Source of the DNA: Desertivirga brevis
Lineage (GTDB): Bacteria > Bacteroidota > Bacteroidia > Sphingobacteriales > Sphingobacteriaceae
Length of the DNA stretch: 64,000 nt
Assembly (NCBI RefSeq): GCF_017355835.1
Contig: NZ_JAFEWF010000005.1
Span: forward strand, 310,001 to 374,000
Direction: 5' to 3'
The notes below the pieces were generated by a model. That model was not told where the DNA came from and made no database searches. It saw only the letters and a list, made by a program, of their open reading frames with translations. The position numbers and the translations under genes are program-made. Positions 54,063 through 62,058 of this stretch are shown in pieces (positions within the stretch are counted from its first letter, which is position 1; each line of letters begins with the position of its first letter).

Positions 54063-55355
54063 TTACAAATTGATCTTAACAAAGTATAATCTGTTTCCAT
54101 CTACTTTATTTGTAATAGGTAACATCTTTTGTGCAAATCCGCTGGCACCATTATCTACTACACCAAAATCGTCATCGTTGGAAATAACAAGAATATTTCC
54201 AGGAAGAAGAGCAAGTCCCTCCGCTTTATCATGCGGATAAACAGATGGCAGATCTCTAAGAAGATCAAGTACAAGCACCTTACTTACAGGAGTGATACCT
54301 GCTGCAGTCAATCCAGCAGCATTATTTAATTCTTCTACTGTTTTTCCGCCAAATAGCTTTCCATTTGCACCATTTGTAGGATCAGAAATGTCTGTGGCTG
54401 ATGATAGATCTATTTTGAACACTTTTTTGAATGCAGCAGGATTAGTTGGCGCTCCTCCAAAAAGTCCGTCCCTTTCTAAAGTTAAAAATGTGGTGCTGTT
54501 CACTGCAACAATTTCACTTACGCCTGTAAGACTAGTGCTTTCCATCAAATAGGCATACTGTTTGGTGGCACCACTGGAAATATCGTAAGTAAGGATACGG
54601 ATTACAACAGAGTTGGAAACAGCCGTTCTTGATGGATTATACATGGGTGATTGCATAATTCCAACCAAAGTTTTACCATCAGGAGTGATTGTCAAACCCT
54701 CCATCCCACGATTAGCCCTTCGAGTTGCAAAAACAGCGGGGATACGGCGACCTCCTTGTCCGTTACCGAATGGATTAATTCGCTCCAGCGCTTTACCATT
54801 CGCATCAAAATGTGCCAAGTGTGGCCCGTATTCGTCGCTAACCCAAAACGATCCATCAGCCATTCGAACAAGGCCCTCTGAATCAATTCCGTCTGGACTT
54901 GGCGTAAGTACCGTTCCACTTAAATCGTAGGCTGTTTCACCGGAGGCCCCCATACCTGCAGGGTTAGGAAGCCCATTAAGTTTAGCTCCACTTGAGTTTT
55001 TTAACTCAATAACCTGCTCGAGCATTAGCTTGCCATCCTTCAATCTAAATTTACCGATTTGAGGAGCGAAATCGGGCTTCCCGATGATAATTGAGTTAGC
55101 TGCCTGACCGGCTACATTCGATCCCCGGTCTGTTAGCATATAAAATACGTCAGGAGATGCAGGGTCTACTGCTACAGCTGAGCCATAGCCGCCATTGTAC
55201 ACTTTTACACCATTACTCGCTGTAAATAGAACTGCTGGATCCACAGCTTCGGCCATTGTAGGGTACTCGATAGCTTTAGTTTCATTATTGTCCTTTTTAC
55301 AAGAGGTTAAGGCTATAGTTAAAGCCGCAGTAAAACTTAGTACTTGTTTGTTCAT
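54063..55355 (-). CDS. Esterase-like activity of phytase family lipoprotein
   Basis: This is a 430-residue lipoprotein; the signal sequence ends in C19 (TIALTSC), which supports the start at 55355 over an ATG nine codons upstream. The body is a beta-propeller-like domain of the phytase-like esterase family (PF13449), with DSEGLVRMADGSFWVSDEYGPHLAHFD, NRGMEGLTITPDGKTLVGIMQSP and AEGLALLPGNILVISNDDD as repeated signatures. Members hydrolyse phosphoesters or carboxylic esters, or bind calcium; the actual reaction is unknown. Confidence 0.88.
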   Translation of the reverse strand: MNKQVLSFTAALTIALTSCKKDNNETKAIEYPTMAEAVDPAVLFTASNGVKVYNGGYGSAVAVDPASPDVFYMLTDRGSNVAGQAANSIIIGKPDFAPQIGKFRLKDGKLMLEQVIELKNSSGAKLNGLPNPAGMGASGETAYDLSGTVLTPSPDGIDSEGLVRMADGSFWVSDEYGPHLAHFDANGKALERINPFGNGQGGRRIPAVFATRRANRGMEGLTITPDGKTLVGIMQSPMYNPSRTAVSNSVVIRILTYDISSGATKQYAYLMESTSLTGVSEIVAVNSTTFLTLERDGLFGGAPTNPAAFKKVFKIDLSSATDISDPTNGANGKLFGGKTVEELNNAAGLTAAGITPVSKVLVLDLLRDLPSVYPHDKAEGLALLPGNILVISNDDDFGVVDNGASGFAQKMLPITNKVDGNRLYFVKINL

Positions 55356-55581
55356 TGAAAACGTTGATTGAATTTCAGACAAAGCAAGGGAGGCTGTATA
55401 AAATTATCATTAAAACTATATAAAGCAATTAATCAAAAAGATTAAAAGAGAAACAATTGATTTTACATAATATTTCAACATTATGTATTAAGTTTTTATT
55501 AAATCCGCCGAAATGATAGAAAAATAGGAATAAACTTAAGATTTTTGAAGATAGGATACTCTTAGTCCATTTATTCCAAGT

Positions 55582-58500
55582 ATGATCAGGTTCTCTTTCC
55601 ACCAAAAAATTTTAGTAGGCTTCATTTTAACAATTATTGCTGTTCTCATTGGAGTTTACATCGCTTATAGTCGTATTGGAGATTTCCAAAAGGACGGTGC
55701 TGCTGTAGATCATACCCAAGAGATATTAAAATTTACTAACCAGGCAGTATTTAATGTTGTTGAAGCAGAAAGCAATATAAGAGGCTACATTGCAACAGGT
55801 AAAAAAAGCTACCTGGATAAGTACAATAACGCACTAAGCAAGATTAATCCTTCTGTGGATCGTGTTGTATTTTTATTAAATGAAGACAGGAGGGACGAAG
55901 CTACTGCTGATTCTCTAAAAGCCAATGTAGACGAAAAGCTTTTTGCTTTAAGCAGGGTGCTGTGGGTTGCGAACCTTGATGGAACGGAAAAAGCCAAAGA
56001 ATTGTTAGCTGAAGACACTACATTAGACCGCCTCGAAAGCCTGGTTGAAAAAATTAAACTTAATCAATCCCTATTGCTTAATCAACGGAGGAATGAAAGT
56101 GACCATAATTCATCAAAAACTATCCGATTTTTCTACATAGGTAGCTTTTTCATAATTCTCCTAATATCGCTATTATTCTTATTTATCACACGAAGTTTCT
56201 CTACTCAAAAGAAAGTTGAGGAGAGCTTGATGCAATCCAACATGCAATTAGAGAAAGTTTCGAGGGAGAACACTGAACAGAACTTGCTTCTAAAGGGCAC
56301 TTCGTCGTTAGAAAGGTCTATGCGTGGAGAGTTGAGCGTTGAAGAATTATCGGACACCATTCTTTCGGGAATATGCGAATTTAGTTCAGCACGTATTGGA
56401 TCGGTTTACATTTTTGACAAAGAAACAAATCTACTTGTACTTAAAGGGAAGTACGGCTACGCCAAAGCGCTAAAGCCAGCTATAGAGGTTGGAGAAGGTC
56501 TAATAGGGCAGGCAGCAATTGATAAAAAGCGTGTATTGATTGAAGAATTGAATGAAGAACTACGCAGTGTTGAGGGAGGCTTTTCCATAATAAACTCGAA
56601 ACACGTGTTGATGCAACCAATTATTTACCACGAGAAATTGATTGCAGTAATTGAGTTGGGTTTTGTAAACAAACCGACTGCTCTTGATCTCCTTTTTATA
56701 GAAAGAGTTGGGGATGGCGTTGGTATTGCTATTCATGCAGTACAGTCAAGGCAGAAAATAGAAGAATTATATGCTGAAGCCCAAAGACAAGCAAGTGAGT
56801 TAGAAAATCAGCATGAGGAGTTACGTATGACCAACGAAGAACTTCTTGAGAAAACTGTAGCATTACAATCTTCGGAAGAAGAACTAAGGGTACAACAAGA
56901 AGAATTATCACAGGCAAATTCCGAATTGCTTGACAAAGCCCGCTTGCTGGAAGAAAAGAACAATGCTATTGAATTGGCCAGAGAAGCCATCTCCATAAAA
57001 ATGGCAGAACTAGAACAGGCTGATAAATATAAATCAGAGTTCCTTGCTAACATGAGTCACGAATTAAGGACTCCTCTTAATAGTATACTCATACTTGCTA
57101 AGATCCTTTCTGAGAATAAAAAAACCCACTTGGATGAGGAAGAAGTAAAGTATGCCAAGGTAATACACACTGCGGGTGGCGATTTGCTTGCCTTGATCAA
57201 TGACATACTCGACCTTGCGAAGGTTGAAGCAGGCCAGGTTGAGCTTGACGTTAGGGAGGTAGCTATTAAGGAGGTGAAGCAACGAATGGAAATGTTCTTT
57301 TCACAAACAGCGAAATCAAAAGGAATATCATTTAATATTTTAACAGAGCCTGCTGTACCTGCCGCAATAGTAACCGACGAACGAAGATTAGAACAGGTAT
57401 TGAAAAACCTTCTTTCTAACGCCTTTAAATTTACACCAGATCGCGGGTCTGTAACGGTGAAGATAGATACTTATAATGAGGGTGAGGATTGGAAAGTAAG
57501 ATTTGCTATTCAAGATACAGGAATCGGAATTCCTGAAGATAAGCATCAAACAATTTTTGAAGCTTTTAAACAAGCCGACGGATCAACAAGCAGGATTTAC
57601 GGGGGAACTGGTCTTGGTTTGTCTATCAGTCGCGAACTTGCACAGCTACTTGGAGGTGAAATAACACTTGAAAGCAGACCGGGAGAAGGTAGTACTTTTA
57701 GCTTGGTATTACCATCCATTATTTCCTTTACTCAAGATCTGCATCCTGTCCCAACCCAGCAGCAATTAGATATAGCTCCTGCTGAAGGAAATTCATCAGC
57801 AGATACAAGTAAAACCGTACTGATTATTGAAGACGATCGGAACTTTGCAATGATCGTTGAAAAGATCTGTATTGAAAGAGGATTAATTCCAACAATTGCA
57901 GAAAGTGGTGATGCAGGTCTAGAGATGGCCCGGCAAACGAAACCCGACGCTGTTCTGTTGGACATCATGTTACCGGTTGTTGATGGATGGTCTGTGCTTA
58001 AACAATTAAAAACAGATCCTCAAACGCATCATATCCCTGTACATTTAATGTCGGCAAAAGAAGAGAATTCATCTAAGGCAATCACTGAAGGGGCGCTTGG
58101 ATTTCTAAAAAAACCAATTGAAAAAGAACAGCTTGAAAATGCTCTCGATTCACTGTTTGGACTAAAGGTTATGCATTTGAAAAAGGTACTACTGATTGAA
58201 GATCATCAGGTTCAAAGTGACGTTCTTACTTCTCAATTATCCGGCATCGGCATTGAAGTTATTCAGGCCTTTACAGGAAAAGAGGCAATCGACCATCTCA
58301 CAAATCAAAGTGACTTCGATTGTATAATCCTTGACATCAATCTACCTGATATATCGGGTCTGGATCTTTTAGATCAAATTAAATCAAATGGTCGCAACGA
58401 AGAAATTCCTGTTGTAATAAATACTGCTATGGAGCTTGATCGTAATACTTTAGAGCGGGTAAACAGGTATACTAATTCGATGGTATTTAAAACGCAGCAC

Positions 58501-58992
58501 TCCAATACGAGACTAGTTGAAGAAGTGAACCTTTTTATCGATAAGTTGAAAACAAGCCCGGTAAAGGAAAAGAAAAAAGAAACAAGTGAATCGTTACTTG
58601 AGGCTATTACTGAAGAGAAAACTATTTTGCTAGTAGATGATGATATCCGGAACGTATTTTCATTAACCAGTGCCCTCCAGGGTGCGAATTTCAAGTTCGA
58701 GATTGCATATAATGGTAAAGAGGCATTAGAGAAGTTGGATGCAAATCCTGATGTAGATCTAGTACTGATGGATATTATGATGCCGGTAATGAACGGGTAC
58801 GAAGCTATTGAGGCAATAAGAAAGGATAGCAGATTTTTGGATCTACCTGTTATAGCGATAACAGCGAAAGCCATGAAAGACGACCGAGATAAATGTTTGG
58901 CAGTGGGTGCAGATGAGTATATTTCAAAGCCTGTAGATGTTGACGCCCTTGTCGAATTAATGACCCGTCTTCTGAGCTTAACAGCAGTTTAA
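55582..58992 (+). CDS. CHASE3-GAF hybrid histidine kinase with three receiver domains
   Basis: This is a 1136-residue inner-membrane kinase. Two membrane helices (about 11-31 and 182-205) flank a CHASE3 sensor (AESNIRGYIATGKKSYLDKY). It continues with GAF (240-400), a long coiled coil (400-485), HisKA with H493 (SHELRTP), HATPase (595-712), and three receivers with phospho-acceptors D794 (LLDIMLP), D918 (ILDINLP) and D1064 (LMDIMMP). The middle receiver keeps its Asp but lacks the usual Lys-Pro ending (FKTQ instead), so it may work differently. There is no DNA-binding output. It is monocistronic here, with no regulator next to it. The 55356-55581 spacer contains no feature I can support. Confidence 0.92.
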   Translation: MIRFSFHQKILVGFILTIIAVLIGVYIAYSRIGDFQKDGAAVDHTQEILKFTNQAVFNVVEAESNIRGYIATGKKSYLDKYNNALSKINPSVDRVVFLLNEDRRDEATADSLKANVDEKLFALSRVLWVANLDGTEKAKELLAEDTTLDRLESLVEKIKLNQSLLLNQRRNESDHNSSKTIRFFYIGSFFIILLISLLFLFITRSFSTQKKVEESLMQSNMQLEKVSRENTEQNLLLKGTSSLERSMRGELSVEELSDTILSGICEFSSARIGSVYIFDKETNLLVLKGKYGYAKALKPAIEVGEGLIGQAAIDKKRVLIEELNEELRSVEGGFSIINSKHVLMQPIIYHEKLIAVIELGFVNKPTALDLLFIERVGDGVGIAIHAVQSRQKIEELYAEAQRQASELENQHEELRMTNEELLEKTVALQSSEEELRVQQEELSQANSELLDKARLLEEKNNAIELAREAISIKMAELEQADKYKSEFLANMSHELRTPLNSILILAKILSENKKTHLDEEEVKYAKVIHTAGGDLLALINDILDLAKVEAGQVELDVREVAIKEVKQRMEMFFSQTAKSKGISFNILTEPAVPAAIVTDERRLEQVLKNLLSNAFKFTPDRGSVTVKIDTYNEGEDWKVRFAIQDTGIGIPEDKHQTIFEAFKQADGSTSRIYGGTGLGLSISRELAQLLGGEITLESRPGEGSTFSLVLPSIISFTQDLHPVPTQQQLDIAPAEGNSSADTSKTVLIIEDDRNFAMIVEKICIERGLIPTIAESGDAGLEMARQTKPDAVLLDIMLPVVDGWSVLKQLKTDPQTHHIPVHLMSAKEENSSKAITEGALGFLKKPIEKEQLENALDSLFGLKVMHLKKVLLIEDHQVQSDVLTSQLSGIGIEVIQAFTGKEAIDHLTNQSDFDCIILDINLPDISGLDLLDQIKSNGRNEEIPVVINTAMELDRNTLERVNRYTNSMVFKTQHSNTRLVEEVNLFIDKLKTSPVKEKKKETSESLLEAITEEKTILLVDDDIRNVFSLTSALQGANFKFEIAYNGKEALEKLDANPDVDLVLMDIMMPVMNGYEAIEAIRKDSRFLDLPVIAITAKAMKDDRDKCLAVGADEYISKPVDVDALVELMTRLLSLTAV

Positions 58993-59082
58993 TTTATTTT
59001 TCTATTCATAAATGAAGGGTAGATATCCAAAATAGGTGTTTTCTAATAAAACGTCACACACCCTTGTGAAATAATAAGATTA

Positions 59083-59098
59083 ATCGTAATATTGCGAT
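59083..59098 (+). promoter_or_regulatory. ArsR operator upstream of arsR
   Basis: ATCGTAATATTGCGAT is a near-perfect inverted repeat ending five bases before the arsR ATG. It matches the site at 59451-59466 in half-site sequence (ATCGTAA), which makes autoregulation by the encoded ArsR likely. Confidence 0.7.
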
Positions 59099-59102
59099 AT
59101 CA

Positions 59103-59432
59103 ATGGGAATAACTAAAACTGAAATATTTTCCGAAGAACAGAATAAGCTGGCCGTAATGCTAAAGGCTATTGCTCATCCTGCCCGGATTGCCATTCTTCA
59201 GGAGATTATTAAAGCTAATGCTTGTATTTGTGGAGACCTGGTAAATGAACTGGGACTTGCACAAGCGACTATCTCACAACATTTGAAGGAACTAAAGAAT
59301 GCCGGCCTAATTCAGGGAACCATTGAAGGTGTAAGCGTATGTTATTGCATTCATGCCGAAAATTGGAGAATCCTTGAAAGACAGATAGGTGGCTTCTTTG
59401 CCTCCTACAAAGGACCTCAAAACTGCTGTTAA
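59103..59432 (+). CDS. arsR: ArsR/SmtB family arsenic-responsive repressor
   Basis: This 109-residue winged-helix repressor has the recognition helix region LAQATISQHLKELKNAGLI. Metal-sensing cysteines are in NACICGDLV (the ArsR-type C-x-C site in the alpha-3 helix), with an additional NCC at the C-terminus. It should release DNA when arsenite binds. It starts the operon arsR-DUF6428-arsC-acr3 and sits between two matching operators, one before its own gene and one before the next. Confidence 0.93.
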   Translation: MGITKTEIFSEEQNKLAVMLKAIAHPARIAILQEIIKANACICGDLVNELGLAQATISQHLKELKNAGLIQGTIEGVSVCYCIHAENWRILERQIGGFFASYKGPQNCC

Positions 59433-59450
59433 AAATTTTTAAACCAATTT

Positions 59451-59466
59451 ATCGTAAAATTACGAT
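59451..59466 (+). promoter_or_regulatory. ArsR operator between arsR and the DUF6428 gene
   Basis: ATCGTAAAATTACGAT has perfect 7-bp arms (ATCGTAA/TTACGAT) around two bases. It lies 16 bases before the next gene and repeats the half-site found upstream of arsR, so the distal genes may have their own ArsR-controlled promoter. Confidence 0.7.
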
Positions 59467-59482
59467 AATTAAATTATAGCAT

Positions 59483-60046
59483 ATGAACAATCCAAACGCA
59501 ATGAGCTGGGAGGCTTTCAAAGCAGAGCTTACCAATTATCCCCATCTAAGTCTACAGTTTCAGTATGCGGACGGTGAATGGGTAAAACCTTCCTATCATA
59601 TTACTGAAATTAAACTGGCTCCTATAACTTCAGTTGATTGCGGAGGGAAAGTTAATACCTGGACAGAAGTGATCGTTCAGCTATGGGAACCTGAAGAAAA
59701 ACAACAGGAAAGAGCGATGACGGCAAGTAAAGCAATGTCTATTATTGATCTTGTAGAAAAAGCGATAGTGCTTGATCCTTTAGCGGAGCTGAAAGTAGAA
59801 TTTGGAAATTCAAGGTTTGATACCCGTCAAATGTTTCCTTTTAGTATTGCTGCAGAGGGAGAAAATCTAATCGTAAATCTACAAGCAGATAGCGTGCAAT
59901 GTAAAGCTTTAGGAAGAAATCAAACTTGCGGAACTCCCAATGGTGAAGAAGTATGCTGCTCGCCCCAGGTAGTTGAAAAACCTAAGATTGAACTTAAGAA
60001 CCTGGTAGCCGAAAGGTGTTGCACACCTGGAGCAGGCTGCTGCTAG
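59483..60046 (+). CDS. DUF6428 family protein in the arsenic operon
   Basis: This 187-residue soluble protein is of a type regularly found in Bacteroidota ars operons. The body is a mixed alpha/beta domain (MSWEAFKAELTNYPHLSLQF, HITEIKLAPITSVDCGG). Its tail has many cysteines: VCCSP, ERCCTPGAGCC at the very end. These pairs suggest arsenite or other metalloid binding. Its exact role is not known. Confidence 0.82.
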   Translation: MNNPNAMSWEAFKAELTNYPHLSLQFQYADGEWVKPSYHITEIKLAPITSVDCGGKVNTWTEVIVQLWEPEEKQQERAMTASKAMSIIDLVEKAIVLDPLAELKVEFGNSRFDTRQMFPFSIAAEGENLIVNLQADSVQCKALGRNQTCGTPNGEEVCCSPQVVEKPKIELKNLVAERCCTPGAGCC

Positions 60047-60070
60047 ATTATAAAAAAGACCAAATTAAAA

Positions 60071-60487
60071 ATGAAGAATATACTAGTATTATGTACGGGC
60101 AACAGTTGCCGCAGTCAAATTGCCGATGGATATCTACAACATTTTGCGGGAGAAAAGGCAAAAATATACAGTGCGGGTGTAGAAACCCACGGAGTAAATC
60201 CAAGGGCAATTAAAATTATGGCAGAGGATAATATTGACATTTCTGGTAACACCTCTAATAACGTTGACGAGTATTTTAATATTCCCTTCGATTATATAAT
60301 TACCGTTTGTGACAATGCCAAAGAACGTTGCCCTTATTTCCCAAGCAATGCGCAGAAATTCCATTATAACTTTCCTGATCCCGCGAAGGCGATTGGAACC
60401 GAAGAGGAAATTCTGGAAGAGTTTAGAAGGGTTAGAGACATGATTAAGGTTTATTCACAAGACTTTGTAAGTCAACACTTAAATTAA
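60071..60487 (+). CDS. arsC: Arsenate reductase, low-molecular-weight phosphatase type
   Basis: This 138-residue enzyme reduces arsenate to arsenite with a thiol cascade. The active-site loop is CTGNSCRS with C8 and R14 in the CX5R arrangement, and further cysteines in [12 protein letters not shown] fit the redox relay of thioredoxin-coupled ArsC. FPDPAKA carries the Asp general acid. The stop overlaps the acr3 start by one base (TAATG), so the two are translated together. Confidence 0.93.
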   Translation: MKNILVLCTGNSCRSQIADGYLQHFAGEKAKIYSAGVETHGVNPRAIKIMAEDNIDISGNTSNNVDEYFNIPFDYIITVCDNAKERCPYFPSNAQKFHYNFPDPAKAIGTEEEILEEFRRVRDMIKVYSQDFVSQHLN

Positions 60488-61560
60488 TGAGTGCAACTAA
60501 TTGTACCCCAGCGGCAGAACGGAAGCGGTTAAGTTTCCTAGACCGCTTCCTTACTTTATGGATCTTCCTGGCAATGGCAATAGGGGTTGTGGTTGGTTAC
60601 GCCTTTCCATCTTCAGCTAACTTCATCAATTCTTTTTCTTCTGGAACTACGAATATCCCCCTGGCAATTGGCCTGATCCTGATGATGTATCCGCCTCTCG
60701 CTAAAGTTAAATACGAGAATATGGGCGAAGTATTTAAGGACACTAAAGTACTGGGAGCATCCTTGTTTTTGAATTGGATAGTTGGCCCCGTTATTATGTT
60801 TTTTCTGGCTATTTTATTTCTTGCAGACTATCCGGAGTATATGGTCGGATTAATATTAATTGGCTTGGCCAGGTGTATCGCAATGGTAGTGGTCTGGAAT
60901 GAGCTGGCGGAAGGAAACCGGGAATACGGCGCTGGTTTGATTGCCCTTAACAGTATTTTTCAGGTGCTGTTATATAGTGTGTATGCCTACATTTTTATCA
61001 CTGTATTACCACCATTCTTTGGTTTAAAGTCGCTACAGATTGATATCACTATTGCTCAGATTGCTGAAAGCGTCGGGATTTATCTGGGAATACCTTTTGC
61101 ATTGGGAATTATCAGTCGTTATTCTCTGATCAGAATGAAAGGGGAAGAGTGGTTTCAGAGAAAGTACGTTCCCTTAATTTCTCCTATCACCCTTATAGCG
61201 CTCTTATTTACGATTGTTATCATGTTTAGTTTAAAAGGAGAACTGATCGTACAAATCCCTATGGACGTAATAAGGATAGCCATTCCCTTGGTGGTTTACT
61301 TTGTACTGATGTTCGTTGCCAGTTTCTTTATAGGTAAGCACTTCGGGGCAGACTATTCCAGAAGTACTTCGATTGCATTTACTGCTACGGGAAATAACTT
61401 TGAACTGGCAATTGCTGTGGCTATTGGAGTTTTTGGAATCAACTCAGGCCAGGCCTTTGCCGGAGTAATTGGACCATTAGTGGAAGTACCCGCACTGATA
61501 GCTTTGGTAAATGTTGCGTTCTATTTCAGAGAAAAATATTTTAGAGATGATAAAATGTAG
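60487..61560 (+). CDS. acr3: Arsenite efflux transporter ACR3
   Basis: This 357-residue inner-membrane protein has ten helices of the bile-acid/Acr3 superfamily. The conserved cysteine C130 in [16 protein letters not shown] and the glutamate in [15 protein letters not shown] are the arsenite-transport residues of this family. [17 protein letters not shown] is another family stretch. It exports the arsenite made by ArsC, and it is the last gene of the operon. Confidence 0.95.
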   Translation: MSATNCTPAAERKRLSFLDRFLTLWIFLAMAIGVVVGYAFPSSANFINSFSSGTTNIPLAIGLILMMYPPLAKVKYENMGEVFKDTKVLGASLFLNWIVGPVIMFFLAILFLADYPEYMVGLILIGLARCIAMVVVWNELAEGNREYGAGLIALNSIFQVLLYSVYAYIFITVLPPFFGLKSLQIDITIAQIAESVGIYLGIPFALGIISRYSLIRMKGEEWFQRKYVPLISPITLIALLFTIVIMFSLKGELIVQIPMDVIRIAIPLVVYFVLMFVASFFIGKHFGADYSRSTSIAFTATGNNFELAIAVAIGVFGINSGQAFAGVIGPLVEVPALIALVNVAFYFREKYFRDDKM

Positions 61561-61801
61561 TAAAATAACTGCAATGAGCATACTTGTGAAACCGAATAGG
61601 AGTAGTTCGTGGGCTCGGAATTATCAGTTAGAACATCGGGTAGTGGAAAAGCCGATAGTGGTAGGACCAAGGATTGAATTGCCAGCTTGCTTAAGAAAGG
61701 CTAGGGTTGATGCAAAAAGTACTACCAGAACCTTCCACAGGTAACAAAAACTCAAAAAACATTTAAAGTAATAACAAATGATATGATTATTAAAAAAACT
61801 C
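61561..61801. other. Spacer after acr3 without a convincing gene
   Basis: A 61511-61744 frame overlaps the acr3 end and its sequence looks unnatural, so it is not called. Stretches around 61610-61690 look faintly tRNA-like but do not fold as a cloverleaf. Nothing else supported in this interval. Confidence 0.5.
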
Positions 61802-61809
61802 TATATTTG
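61802..61809 (+). promoter_or_regulatory. Promoter -7 element TATATTTG before repeated element copy 2
   Basis: TATATTTG matches TAnnTTTG. It lies 20 bases before copy 2 of the structured element, so a short transcript of roughly 60 bases ending at its T-run is possible. No strong -33 element. Confidence 0.45.
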
Positions 61810-61829
61810 CTGAACAAATAATTGTGATA

Positions 61830-61876
61830 AGGTTTAGGTTAAGTCTGCTGTCCCATACAGCAGGCTATTTTTTTTT
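61830..61876 (+). ncRNA. Repeated structured element, copy 2 (hairpin with TCCCATA loop)
   Basis: AGGTTTAGGTTA is followed by AGTCTGCTG (61842-61850), loop TCCCATA (61851-61857), CAGCAGGCT (61858-61866) and nine Ts from 61868. It has the same lead sequence and loop as 47915-47956; stem positions 3, 6 and 8 differ but still pair. A consensus -7 element lies 20 bases upstream, so it may be a small RNA with its own intrinsic terminator, or it may simply terminate the ars operon. Confidence 0.5.
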
Positions 61877-61943
61877 GAAAGTTCATTTAATTTCTGATCG
61901 CTAAAAGCTGGGCTACCTTCATTCCTTAATTTAGACGTCGTCT

Positions 61944-61977
61944 CATTAAAGTTTCTATAGCATTAAAGTTTCTATAG
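61944..61977. repeat. 17-bp perfect tandem duplication
   Basis: CATTAAAGTTTCTATAG occurs twice head to tail at 61944-61960 and 61961-61977. It lies in the spacer downstream of RNase R. Probably a recent slippage duplication. Confidence 0.8.
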
Positions 61978-61994
61978 CATCCAAGTAGGAGGAA

Positions 61995-62018
61995 AGGGCC
62001 TAAAAGGAAAAAGGCCCT
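61995..62018 (-). terminator. Hairpin after RNase R
   Basis: AGGGCC (61995-62000) pairs with GGCCCT (62013-62018). On the minus strand the stem follows the RNase R stop by about 40 bases; the T-run afterwards is short (TTTCC), so it is only a moderate terminator candidate. Confidence 0.5.
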
Positions 62019-62058
62019 GCTATCTTAGCATGACCCTCTAAATTTTAGCTTTTAAATA

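Noticed and set aside
61605..61700. tRNA-like sequence patches (GGGCTCGGAATTATC, GTTAGAACATC, GGATTGAATTGCC)
   Set aside because: The arms do not pair into a cloverleaf and no acceptor stem is found.
61511..61744. 77-codon frame overlapping the acr3 end
   Set aside because: It overlaps acr3 in another frame and the remainder is unlike a folded protein.
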